A DNA stretch of 5,593 bases from Gammaproteobacteria bacterium (GCA_029861795.1 JAOTYS010000326.1:1-5593), one strand, 5' to 3'; counted from the stretch's first letter, positions 1-5,593 are shown. Program-made: numbers and translations. The notes: generated from the letters alone by a model not told the origin.

Positions 1-770
1 ACTTCGGCGATGAGCCTAGGTCCCATCATGGCAGCTGACAGGGATATCCCAGCGCCTATTAACGGAGTCGAGATCTCTTTATTGTGAGATTTCAGCCTGG
101 AAAACGCCACAGTGACTGCGGTGGATGAAGTTAGGCCACCCAGGGCAGCGGTCAGAAGCAATCCAATGCGACTCCCGAAAATCCGTGTCGCAAAATATCC
201 CAGGTAAGAGACACCTGCGATTAGTAATACTAATAATCCAATTGTGCGGGGATTGATTGCGCCCCCCGGGCCTAATTGTGTGTTGGGAAGTAACGGGATT
301 GCTACGATTGCAATCAATAGCAGTTGGATTGTCGCATCTAGTTCGGTCTTTTCTAGTCCTCTCACATAGCCGTGAAGTTCAGTTTTGAATCTGAGGATTG
401 CTGCTGTAATCGCAGCGAACGCGAGCGATTCGATCTTATAGCCGATTCCAGCGAGAGCCCCTAAGGCGAATACCAATAGCAACGATACTTCCGAAGTAGT
501 TCCATAATCTCCTGACTTCGTAGCATTAAGTTTGTAAGAAACGTAAACAACGCCAGCCAATCCTAATAACAAGGCCGGCGAGAAAAGCGGACTTATATTT
601 CTACTTATAATTACTGATACGCCACCCAATAAACCCACTACAGCAAACGTACGCAGACCCGCGTCTAACTTTGGATCAGCAGAGGTTTGCGCTTTCCATT
701 CTCGTTCAAGGCCAAGTATTGCGCCTACCGCAAGTGCTACGAGCAAATTTATCGTAATATCTATGTCCAT
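1..770 (-). CDS. MgtC/SapB and DUF4010 family integral membrane protein, C-terminus cut off by window edge
   Basis: Reading the minus strand from the ATG at 770 gives 256 codons without a stop, ending at the window edge. The N-terminus has the MgtC/SapB signature: hydrophobic helix from about residue 7, then GLEREW at 20-25 and GLRTFAVVGLLGG at 38-50. Further hydrophobic segments lie near 64-80, 95-110, 116-127, 147-162, 177-194 and 202-222. The stretch PGGAINPRTIGLL (168-180) and the later GLLLTAALGGLTSSTAVTVA (203-222) are typical of DUF4010, so this is the long two-part membrane protein, usually a little over 400 residues; roughly 60% is present. Its function is not established; MgtC relatives are linked to magnesium limitation and virulence, but DUF4010 members are uncharacterised. 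It lies 60 bp downstream of the malic enzyme gene on the same strand, so co-transcription is possible. No clear ribosome binding site precedes the ATG. Codons TTA, ATA and AGA are frequent compared with the genes at the right of the window. Confidence 0.9.
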   Translation of the reverse strand, partial: MDIDITINLLVALAVGAILGLEREWKAQTSADPKLDAGLRTFAVVGLLGGVSVIISRNISPLFSPALLLGLAGVVYVSYKLNATKSGDYGTTSEVSLLLVFALGALAGIGYKIESLAFAAITAAILRFKTELHGYVRGLEKTELDATIQLLLIAIVAIPLLPNTQLGPGGAINPRTIGLLVLLIAGVSYLGYFATRIFGSRIGLLLTAALGGLTSSTAVTVAFSRLKSHNKEISTPLIGAGISLSAAMMGPRLIAE

Positions 771-830
771 GTTGATTGCCAGGTGACAAGATTCGCCAGG
801 AGCTAAGCTATCCGCTATGTGACCTTGCGC

Positions 831-2156
831 CTACACTTCTGGTGGTTTGGGTATGAACCCCTCCCGTATCAACATTTGGGTCGCATCGCGGGCTGCTCGA
901 ATAGTCTTTACGGCCTGTGAGTAGAGTGTTGCCTCACTCGCCGATAGTCTCGCCACGCCTTGTTGTTGCGCCGTCTTCGCTGCCGCAACTGCCGTTTGTG
1001 CATGTGCCTTCCATTCCTCCATCCGTGGCAGAATGTCGTCTTCGTGTATCTGTCTTTCCTGAGCATATTGAGCAAGTGCGTCTGCTACAGCGATGGCCAT
1101 TTCATCCGTGATTGTGCGGGCACGCACATCGAGTACGCCGCGGAACATTCCGGGAAACACCAGGGAGTTATTTAGTTGATTGGGGAAGTCACCCCTTCCC
1201 GTCGCCACTATTTTTGCTCCGGCTGCTTTGGCAGCCGCAGGCCAAATTTCTGGAACTGGGTTGGCGCACGCAAATACGATTGCATTTTCATTCATTGCTT
1301 CGATCCATTTACCTTTGATCACATCTGGGCCTGGGCATGAAAAGGCAATACACATGTCCGCCCCTTGGAGGGCTTCGGCGATACCACCCGTTACCTTGGC
1401 AGGATTGGTCTCGACGCAAACGCGCCACTTATCAGGAAAATTCTGCTGGACTCTCTCGATATCGCTACGCCGCGAGTGCAGCGTGCCCTTGCTATCGCAG
1501 GCGACGATCTGGGCTGGATCAACGCCACTGGTTTTGAGCAAACGATAGGTGGCAACGTTGGCTGCACCCATCCCGACCATCGCGATCTTGATGTTGGTAA
1601 TGTCTTTGCCGACAACTTGTAACGCATTCACACACCCGGCCAGGGCGACTGTGGCCGACCCTTGCTGATCATCGTGCCACACAGGAATCTTCATCTCTGC
1701 TCTCAGTGCATCCAAGATGCGGAAACACTTTGGCTGGCATATGTCTTCGAGGTTAATGCCGCCGAAGGATGGCTCGAGCAATTTCACCGTAGCAATGATC
1801 TCGTCTGGATCCTTGGTCGCCAAACAAATCGATATCGCATCTACACCGCCGAGATACTTAAATAGTAGGGATTTTCCTTCCATTACTGGCAACCCTGCCT
1901 CCGGACCAATATCGCCCAGACCAAGCACCCTGGTTCCGTCCGACACGATGGCGATGGTATTGCCCTTGTTGGTATGTTCGTACACCAGATCCGGTTCATG
2001 CTGGATTGCTTTGCATGGTGCAGCTACGCCGGGGGTATACCAAACAGAGAAATCGCTAGAATCCCGAATAGCACATTTAGGCATTACCTGAACTTTTCCT
2101 TTGAAAAATTGATGCAAATACAACGGATCACGATTGGGCGGGTTTGCGCTAGACAT
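831..2156 (-). CDS. Malic enzyme (malate dehydrogenase, oxaloacetate-decarboxylating), short form without phosphotransacetylase domain
   Basis: Oxidative decarboxylation of malate to pyruvate and CO2, with NAD(P) reduction, in the cytoplasm. Numbering from the upstream ATG at 2162, the catalytic tyrosine is in WYTPGVA (Y42), the general-base lysine in MEGKSLLFK (K97), and the metal ligands in NLED (E139, D140) and HDDQQG (D164). A dinucleotide-binding loop VGMGAA lies at 196-201, followed by FACANPVPEI (297-306) and GRGDFPNQLNNSLVFPGMFRG (322-342). These cover the N-terminal malic and C-terminal NAD-binding domains in order. At about 441 residues it lacks the phosphotransacetylase domain of the long MaeB type; it ends in a helical tail of about 80 residues. 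NAD versus NADP preference cannot be read safely. The ATG at 2156 is preferred because AGGTGG then lies 9 bases upstream; the ATG at 2162 has only 3. It follows the lipoprotein gene by 101 bp and precedes the membrane protein gene by 60 bp. It appears intact. Confidence 0.96.
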   Translation of the reverse strand: MSSANPPNRDPLYLHQFFKGKVQVMPKCAIRDSSDFSVWYTPGVAAPCKAIQHEPDLVYEHTNKGNTIAIVSDGTRVLGLGDIGPEAGLPVMEGKSLLFKYLGGVDAISICLATKDPDEIIATVKLLEPSFGGINLEDICQPKCFRILDALRAEMKIPVWHDDQQGSATVALAGCVNALQVVGKDITNIKIAMVGMGAANVATYRLLKTSGVDPAQIVACDSKGTLHSRRSDIERVQQNFPDKWRVCVETNPAKVTGGIAEALQGADMCIAFSCPGPDVIKGKWIEAMNENAIVFACANPVPEIWPAAAKAAGAKIVATGRGDFPNQLNNSLVFPGMFRGVLDVRARTITDEMAIAVADALAQYAQERQIHEDDILPRMEEWKAHAQTAVAAAKTAQQQGVARLSASEATLYSQAVKTIRAARDATQMLIREGFIPKPPEV

Positions 2157-2165
2157 TGCCATATT

Positions 2166-2172
2166 CCACCTT
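2166..2172 (-). promoter_or_regulatory. Ribosome binding site that favours the second ATG of the malic enzyme gene
   Basis: On the minus strand the sequence AAGGTGG stands before two in-frame ATG codons separated by one codon (ATG GCA ATG). It is 3 bases from the first ATG (2162) and 9 bases from the second (2156). The second spacing is the normal one, so initiation at 2156 is more likely. The two proteins differ by only two residues. Confidence 0.55.
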
Positions 2173-2257
2173 GTGCTGGCTGCCTCAGGGTATTGCTACG
2201 CCGTCCGTGGGTGTACACAATCTCTTCGTTATTTCACCAGTGTGGTGTGACACAGTT

Positions 2258-2587
2258 CTATCGAGTGACGCAACGAAAAACATCGAAAGTCTGTTTGCCT
2301 TGCTCGATTTCACCGACAGCCACCACAGTGTCACCATCAAGGTCGGGCGCGCTGTTTCTTGCAAGCACCTCGAGCTCTTTCTTAATCTTGGCCGCTTTGC
2401 GTTCTATAGGGCCTATCTTCGATAACAGAGATACGGTAGTTTGCCCTTTTTTATCACAGTTCTTGACCTCTTCGATACTAAGCACTCGTATCTTCTCTCC
2501 CTCGGTCGTCAGTCGAACCCAACTACAACTTGTTAAAGCAAGGAGTAACGCGACTTCCAGTAGACAGCGGTATGGGGAGGTCTGCAT
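2258..2587 (-). CDS. Small DUF4156-type lipoprotein
   Basis: From the ATG at 2587 the product is 109 residues. It begins with a lipoprotein signal peptide: R7, a hydrophobic stretch 8-18, and a lipobox L-T-S-C with the lipidated cysteine at 21. The sequence after the cysteine, SWVRLTTEGEKIRVL (22-36), the pair C44 and C106, the LARNSAPDLDGDTVV segment (75-89) and the closing GKQTFDVFRC (97-106) match what I know of DUF4156 envelope lipoproteins. Function of the family is unknown. C44 and C106 are well placed for a disulfide in the periplasm. Residue 22 is serine, so the +2 rule suggests outer-membrane sorting (inference). E11 inside the hydrophobic stretch is odd. A GTG at 2620 would add 11 residues in front of the signal peptide, which is less likely; neither start has a well-placed ribosome binding site. 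It is the first gene of the minus-strand block and is divergent from the stress protein gene. Confidence 0.85.
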   Translation of the reverse strand: MQTSPYRCLLEVALLLALTSCSWVRLTTEGEKIRVLSIEEVKNCDKKGQTTVSLLSKIGPIERKAAKIKKELEVLARNSAPDLDGDTVVAVGEIEQGKQTFDVFRCVTR

Positions 2588-2629
2588 ATAGAGTTGATTT
2601 GAGATTGTTCTCCAATGCACGCCAGTCTA

Positions 2630-2644
2630 TCGCCGCTACGGCGA
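2630..2644. repeat. Short GC-rich inverted repeat (6 bp arms, 3 bp loop)
   Basis: TCGCCG and CGGCGA are perfect reverse complements separated by CTA. No T-run follows on either strand, so it does not look like an intrinsic terminator. It lies 43 bp upstream of the lipoprotein ATG and could form a small hairpin in that leader RNA or bind a regulator. Chance is also possible at this length. Confidence 0.35.
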
Positions 2645-2651
2645 CCCGTAC

Positions 2652-2663
2652 TGATCTGGATCA
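2652..2663. repeat. Small palindrome TGATC-TG-GATCA, possible operator
   Basis: Five-base arms TGATC and GATCA flank a two-base centre. It sits in the divergent intergenic region, where a regulator of either side could bind. No known regulator consensus is recognised and there is no second copy, so a role is only a possibility. Confidence 0.2.
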
Positions 2664-2772
2664 ACCGCAGGCAAGCGAACGGCGTGAATCATGTTTGACC
2701 GAAATCAAGTAGTGTGCTGATGAATCCGGATAGACTTTGGTCTTCACCTGTGAGGAGAGAGATATTGACGTT

Positions 2773-2778
2773 AGAGGG
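2773..2778 (+). promoter_or_regulatory. Ribosome binding site of the universal stress protein gene
   Basis: AGAGGG ends 8 bases before the ATG at 2787, a normal spacing. A stronger-looking GAGGAGAGAG at 2752-2761 is more than 25 bases away and has no suitable in-frame start, so it probably does not serve this gene. Confidence 0.6.
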
Positions 2779-2786
2779 CGGCAATC

Positions 2787-3305
2787 ATGATAAAACGAAT
2801 CTTGGTGGCCATAGATGGCTCTGAGCACGCGGTCAAAGCGTTAGAGCTTGGCAGTGACATGGCCAATTTGTACGGAGCCGACATGACACTCGTGCATGTC
2901 ATCTCAAATGAACCTATCCCGGATGCGTTGTTGCGTGTAGCCGAGATCGAACATGTCGTTACTGCGCCCGCGGGAGATCTCTCGGTGCCAATGGCTCCGG
3001 TGATCCATGGAAGCGATGCCGTTGCTCAGCGAGAACAAGAATTACGCGAGGTGCGCGAGCACATAGGACGAAAATTGCTCAAAGATGGGGAAGTACTTGC
3101 CCGTTCTAAGAAGGTGGGCCACGTAAAGAGCATTCTAGAGGAGGGAGACCCAGCAGAGCGTATCTTGGCTCGGGCTGATGAAGAGACCCCGGACATGATT
3201 GTCGTGGGGAGTCGTGGACACAGTAAGGTTAAAGCATTAGTGGTTGGCAGTGTCTCAAATAAGGTCAACCATCGCGCGAAGTGCACTTGCGTTATAGTCA
3301 AATAG
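2787..3305 (+). CDS. Universal stress protein, UspA family, single domain
   Basis: The product is 172 residues, slightly longer than the usual 140-160 for a one-domain Usp. The N-terminus KRILVAIDGSEHAVKALELG (3-22) is the first strand and loop of the fold with the conserved aspartate D10. The C-terminal motif G-x2-G-x9-G-S is present at 141-155 (GSRGHSKVKALVVGS), the ATP-binding pattern of the UspFG/MJ0577 type, so nucleotide binding is expected. The extra length is in a helical middle region (about 60-100) rich in charged residues. Usp proteins are cytoplasmic and are induced under starvation, oxidative or respiratory stress; the exact role here is unknown. The ATG at 2787 has AGAGGG at good spacing. 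The AhpD-like gene follows after 41 bp on the same strand, suggesting a two-gene operon. Confidence 0.95.
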   Translation: MIKRILVAIDGSEHAVKALELGSDMANLYGADMTLVHVISNEPIPDALLRVAEIEHVVTAPAGDLSVPMAPVIHGSDAVAQREQELREVREHIGRKLLKDGEVLARSKKVGHVKSILEEGDPAERILARADEETPDMIVVGSRGHSKVKALVVGSVSNKVNHRAKCTCVIVK

Positions 3306-3332
3306 TGAAAACACCGCGATAGACGACGTAAA

Positions 3333-3338
3333 GGGAGG
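3333..3338 (+). promoter_or_regulatory. Ribosome binding site of the AhpD-like gene
   Basis: GGGAGG ends 8 bases before the ATG at 3347 and lies in the 41 bp gap after the Usp stop codon. It supports the ATG at 3347 over the in-frame ATG eight codons later. Confidence 0.7.
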
Positions 3339-3346
3339 CTACAGCT

Positions 3347-3721
3347 ATGACAGTTCATCACGAAGGCCACATGCCCGAGGCGATGGAGGATTTAAAGCAC
3401 GGCATCAGAATGATGCGCGAGCGATCTCCAAATACATGGAGTGCATGGGCGGCCTATGTCGAATCAGTTCTGCAACCCACCGCTCTGGACCGAAAGACCA
3501 AAGAGCTCGTCGCGTTGGGTATGAGCATCACCGCTCAGTGCAAATACTGCATCGGTGTGCACGTTCAAAAGTGTCTTGATGCCGACGCTACGGAGGCAGA
3601 GCTAATTGATGTGTGCCATGTTGCTATGTTGATGGGTGGTAGTCCCGCCATGACATACATCGCGGACGTAAACAACGCCCTTGAGCTGTATCGGGAGAAG
3701 CAAGAGAAACTATCTGGGTAG
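3347..3721 (+). CDS. AhpD-like / carboxymuconolactone decarboxylase family protein
   Basis: The product is 124 residues, typical for a one-domain all-helical member. The core is TKELVALGMSITAQCKYCIGVH (51-72), containing E53 and the CxxCxxxH motif C65, C68, H72. That motif is characteristic of AhpD-type alkylhydroperoxidases, in which the cysteine pair does thiol-disulfide chemistry and glutamate and histidine assist proton transfer. The later segment DADATEAELIDVCHVAMLMGGSPAM (78-102) is the second conserved helix pair. A peroxidase or disulfide-reductase role is therefore more likely than true carboxymuconolactone decarboxylation, which does not use the cysteine pair, but the substrate cannot be read. 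Ribosome binding site GGGAGG supports the start. It follows the Usp gene by 41 bp, fitting a stress-protection operon. Its stop codon is only 8 bp from the stop of the convergent amidohydrolase gene. Confidence 0.93.
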   Translation: MTVHHEGHMPEAMEDLKHGIRMMRERSPNTWSAWAAYVESVLQPTALDRKTKELVALGMSITAQCKYCIGVHVQKCLDADATEAELIDVCHVAMLMGGSPAMTYIADVNNALELYREKQEKLSG

Positions 3722-3729
3722 CACCGAAC

Positions 3730-4899
3730 TCAATTCGCATACTCCTGCAGCGCTTGACGAGCCAACTCGTCGAAAAACACCGCTCCGACTTTTAGCACTC
3801 CCTCATCTATATCGAAGGCAGGGCTGTGCAGTGGGATATACTGCTCGTCGCTGCGAGCGCCGAAGCGCACGTAACACCCCGGGAGTTGGTGCAGGTAATA
3901 GGCGAAATCTTCTGATCCCATACTGGGGTGATCCATCATCATCAATCCGCTTTCGCCCACAACGTTACGGGCGGCGCGATACGCAATGCGTGTTTCGCGT
4001 TCGGTATTGACAACAGGTGGGTATCCTTCATCGATTCTTATATCGATGTGCGCGTTGTGCAGCTCGGCGAGCGCCCTAGCCATCCTCGTGAGGCCTTGAT
4101 GGATGTGACTCCTCACCTCGGGGCGGGTGGTACGGATCGAACCCTCCAGCGTCGCCTGCTCGGCGATCACGTTGGCGGCGGTACCGGCTTCCACTTTGCC
4201 AATAGTGACGACCGACGGATGAACCGGGTCTATCTCTCGCGATACTAACGTTTGCACTGCTGTGATGAATAGGCCAGTGACAACGACTGCATCTATGGCT
4301 TCGTGGGGTCTGGCGCCGTGACCACCCTTGCCTTGCACCTTGATGGTGAAACGATCTGATTGCGCTGTGATGGTGCCCGCGGCAACCATGATCTCGCCCA
4401 CGCGGTAATGGCGGGTGACGTGTCCGCCAAATATAGCTCTAACACCCTCAAGTGCGCCGGATGCGAGCACCACGCGTGCACCACCGCCTTGCTCTTCCGC
4501 CGGCTGAAACACGAACAGCGTATTGCCTTGCGGTGGAGATGCGACCAGTAAGGCGGCAGCCCCGAGCACCATAGCCATATGTGCGTCGTGACCACAGGCG
4601 TGCATTTTGCCCGCTATGCTTGATGCGAACGGCAGATCGGTGTTCTCTGCACCGGGCAGGGCATCCATTTCTGCACGCAGCGCAACCGTCGGCGAATCAT
4701 TTTCACCGTTTATGAGACGCCCTACGACACCACCGCCCTTGCCACTGTACTCATACTGGATCCCAAGTCGTTCCAGCTCTTCAATAATAAGGCCCGCAGT
4801 GCGTTCTTCTTCGAACGCCAGTTCCGGATGGCTGTGCAGGGAGCGTCTCAACTCCACCATGCGCGAATAGATCTGGCCTGACTCAAGCGGTTTCTGCAT
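3730..4899 (-). CDS. M20 family metal-dependent amidohydrolase (hippurate hydrolase / N-acyl-amino acid amidohydrolase type)
   Basis: The enzyme is expected to hydrolyse the amide bond of an N-acyl amino acid (for example hippurate or N-acetyl amino acid) in the cytoplasm. At 389 residues it is full length. The opening LRRSLHSHPELAFEEERTA (17-35) is diagnostic. RAEMDALP (75-82) carries D79. MHACGHDAHMAM (99-110) gives metal ligands C102 and H104. QPAEEQGGGA (132-141) gives the catalytic/ligand pair E135-E136; GGHV (158-161) gives H160, and PLHSPAFD (356-363) gives H358. The dimerisation insert begins near KVQGKGGHGARPHEAIDAV (187-205). All key residues are present. The exact substrate cannot be read. 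The start at 4899 overlaps the 3' end of the acyl-CoA synthetase remnant by 17 bp and has only a weak upstream purine stretch, so translational coupling is likely. The converging AhpD-like gene ends 8 bp away. Confidence 0.95.
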   Translation of the reverse strand: MQKPLESGQIYSRMVELRRSLHSHPELAFEEERTAGLIIEELERLGIQYEYSGKGGGVVGRLINGENDSPTVALRAEMDALPGAENTDLPFASSIAGKMHACGHDAHMAMVLGAAALLVASPPQGNTLFVFQPAEEQGGGARVVLASGALEGVRAIFGGHVTRHYRVGEIMVAAGTITAQSDRFTIKVQGKGGHGARPHEAIDAVVVTGLFITAVQTLVSREIDPVHPSVVTIGKVEAGTAANVIAEQATLEGSIRTTRPEVRSHIHQGLTRMARALAELHNAHIDIRIDEGYPPVVNTERETRIAYRAARNVVGESGLMMMDHPSMGSEDFAYYLHQLPGCYVRFGARSDEQYIPLHSPAFDIDEGVLKVGAVFFDELARQALQEYAN

Positions 4900-5209
4900 C
4901 CTGAATTCGACTCTCTTGACTTATTTTTTCAATTGCTAGCTCACGCATCCGAAACTTTTGCATCTTGCCGGTGACAGTCATCGGAAAATCGTCGACGAAT
5001 TTTATGTGTCTTGGGATCTTGAAATGGGAGATACGCCCTTTGCAGAAGTCGCGTATTTCTTGCTCGGTCGCCGATTCGCCTCGGTGTAACTGTATCCAGG
5101 CCATCACCTCTTCGCCGTAGTAGTCATCGGGTATGCCAAATACAGCGATTGCCGCAACCTTCGGATCACCGCGATGGCAATAGCTTTTCGAGATCGTGGA
5201 CGTGTTCAT
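4883..5209 (-). CDS. Stand-alone C-terminal domain of an acyl-CoA synthetase (AMP-binding enzyme); probable truncated remnant
   Basis: The 108-residue frame is clearly the last domain of an adenylate-forming acyl-CoA synthetase: DPKVAAIAVFGIPDDYYGEEVMAWIQL (15-41), then EIRDFCKGRISHFKIPRHIKFVDDFPMTVTGKMQKFRMRE (51-90). K82 in the TGK motif is the conserved A10 lysine needed for adenylation. Family members are about 540 residues; everything before this domain, including the P-loop and the ATP- and acyl-binding motifs, is missing, so it cannot work as a synthetase by itself. The first 14 residues match nothing in the family. The frame opens one base after the dehydrogenase stop codon (TGA-T-ATG) and runs 17 bp into the amidohydrolase gene. 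The conserved part has no stop codon or visible decay. The simplest reading is a recent deletion relic; a small coupled protein with a regulatory role cannot be excluded. Confidence 0.85.
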   Translation of the reverse strand: MNTSTISKSYCHRGDPKVAAIAVFGIPDDYYGEEVMAWIQLHRGESATEQEIRDFCKGRISHFKIPRHIKFVDDFPMTVTGKMQKFRMRELAIEKISQESRIQDAETA

Positions 5210-5210
5210 A

Positions 5211-5593
5211 TCAAAATACGGACCACCGCCGGCAGCCCATGGCTTTGTGTACTCGCTCCAGAGCGATGTTCATTGCGGCCTGTCGCGGCGACATATCGCT
5301 GTTTTTGGTCATATCGAGGACTTGCCTAGTGTTACGACGTAGCTTTTCCTCGATGGTCTGCATTGCGACGGATTCGGTCGTACCTTGATACTCCATTGCA
5401 GCACAGACGACACCGCCGGCATTGGCGATAAAGTCAGGAATGCAGAGGATTCCCTTCTCGTGTAGATATTTCTCTGCACTTTCAGTGACCGGGATGTTGG
5501 CCCCCGATACAACGAGCTTGGTATTTAAGCGTTCGACATTGTCTTCTGTAATGACATCCGGACGTGCGGCCGGTATCCAGACCTCGCACTCGA
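5211..5593 (-). CDS. Glu/Leu/Phe/Val dehydrogenase (glutamate dehydrogenase family), C-terminal part only
   Basis: The frame enters from the right edge, where two bases of a codon are cut, and ends at a TGA (5211-5213), giving 126 residues. Motifs of the NAD(P)-binding domain of glutamate dehydrogenase appear in order: IPAARPDVI (6-14), KLVVSGANIPVT (25-36), and PDFIANAGGVVCAAMEYQG (52-70), followed by the C-terminal helices TIEEKLRRNTRQVL (79-92) and the end helix ALERVHKAM (110-118). The enzyme interconverts glutamate with 2-oxoglutarate and ammonia; glutamate as substrate is favoured, but the residues that set specificity are outside the window. Full-length members have about 410-430 residues, so about 30% is seen. 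The C-terminus seems complete or nearly so. It is the upstream partner of the synthetase remnant (1 bp gap) and the amidohydrolase, consistent with an amino-acid catabolic transcript. Confidence 0.93.
   Translation of the reverse strand, partial: ECEVWIPAARPDVITEDNVERLNTKLVVSGANIPVTESAEKYLHEKGILCIPDFIANAGGVVCAAMEYQGTTESVAMQTIEEKLRRNTRQVLDMTKNSDMSPRQAAMNIALERVHKAMGCRRWSVF

Larger units (their letters stand above)
2588..2786. other. Divergent intergenic region between lipoprotein and universal stress protein genes
   Basis: This 199 bp stretch must carry the promoters for both the minus-strand lipoprotein block and the plus-strand stress block if neither is read from elsewhere. It contains an inverted repeat at 2630-2644, a small palindrome at 2652-2663, and purine-rich GAGGAGAGAG near 2752-2761. 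A TTGACC at 2695-2700 resembles a -35 box, but no acceptable -10 box follows at 16-18 bp. Plus-strand open frames here have no codon pattern or family resemblance. Confidence 0.5.

Noticed and set aside
801..815. Inverted AGCT-like repeat between malic enzyme and MgtC genes as terminator
   Set aside because: Only three consecutive pairs form (AGC/GCT) and no T-run follows.
2211..2218. Perfect 8 bp palindrome GTGTACAC upstream of the malic enzyme gene
   Set aside because: Eight bases can occur by chance, there is no second copy, and no known regulator consensus is matched.
2235..2254. CACCA-GTG-TGGTG stem and overlapping TGTG-A-CACA near the lipoprotein stop codon
   Set aside because: The stem is five pairs with no T-run, too weak for a terminator, and the half-sites do not fit a CRP-type site with proper spacing.
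1974..2591. Plus-strand 205-codon open frame
   Set aside because: It is antisense to the malic enzyme and lipoprotein genes, both strongly supported by conserved motifs; its translation has no family resemblance.
2530..2712. Plus-strand 60-codon open frame
   Set aside because: It overlaps the lipoprotein gene on the other strand, has no ribosome binding site and no recognisable protein features.
2695..2723. TTGACC as a -35 box of a promoter for the universal stress protein gene
   Set aside because: The hexamer 17 bp downstream is TGATGA, which is a poor -10 box; TAGACT at 2731-2736 is 30 bp away, too far.
3754..3773. Hairpin with arms GACGAG and CTCGTC next to an A-run, possible terminator for the AhpD-like gene
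   Set aside because: It lies inside the amidohydrolase coding sequence (residues near FFDELARQ), and the plus strand has A rather than T after the stem. On the minus strand the T-run precedes the stem, so it cannot act as an intrinsic terminator.

Overview
This is a protein-dense bacterial window with no RNA gene, CRISPR array, mobile element or origin that I can see. The organism is most likely a Gram-negative proteobacterium. The DUF4156-type lipoprotein is mostly a proteobacterial (largely gammaproteobacterial) family, and the other genes are ordinary proteobacterial metabolic and stress genes. Base composition is moderate. The gene at the left edge uses visibly more A/T-ending codons than the genes on the right. 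Genus or species cannot be named from this sequence.

Layout. Positions 1-2587 hold three minus-strand genes in the order lipoprotein (2258-2587), malic enzyme (831-2156) and MgtC/DUF4010 membrane protein (1-770, its C-terminus lost at the window edge). The gaps are 101 and 60 bp, so they could be one transcript. Positions 2588-2786 are a divergent intergenic region with a short GC-rich inverted repeat and a small palindrome, but no convincing consensus promoter. Positions 2787-3721 hold two plus-strand genes, a universal stress protein and an AhpD/carboxymuconolactone-decarboxylase-like protein. They are 41 bp apart and each has a good ribosome binding site, so they look like a two-gene stress operon. 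This pair converges on the next block with only 8 bp between stop codons. Positions 3730-5593 hold a tight minus-strand block in transcription order: the C-terminus of a Glu/Leu/Phe/Val dehydrogenase (5211-5593, running off the right edge), a 108-residue piece of an acyl-CoA synthetase (4883-5209), and an M20 amidohydrolase (3730-4899). The first two are separated by one base, and the last two overlap by 17 bp.

How the genes may work together. The left block has an enzyme linking malate to pyruvate (malic enzyme) beside an envelope lipoprotein and an inner-membrane protein. No single pathway obviously joins them. The plus-strand pair points to stress or redox protection. The right block looks like amino-acid catabolism: an amidohydrolase that would free amino acids from N-acyl conjugates and a dehydrogenase that would deaminate glutamate.

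The most unusual item is the acyl-CoA synthetase piece. It keeps the C-terminal domain with its catalytic lysine but lacks the whole ATP- and substrate-binding part. It is probably the relic of a deletion that joined a glutamate dehydrogenase gene to the tail of a synthetase gene. I found no convincing previously undescribed system here.
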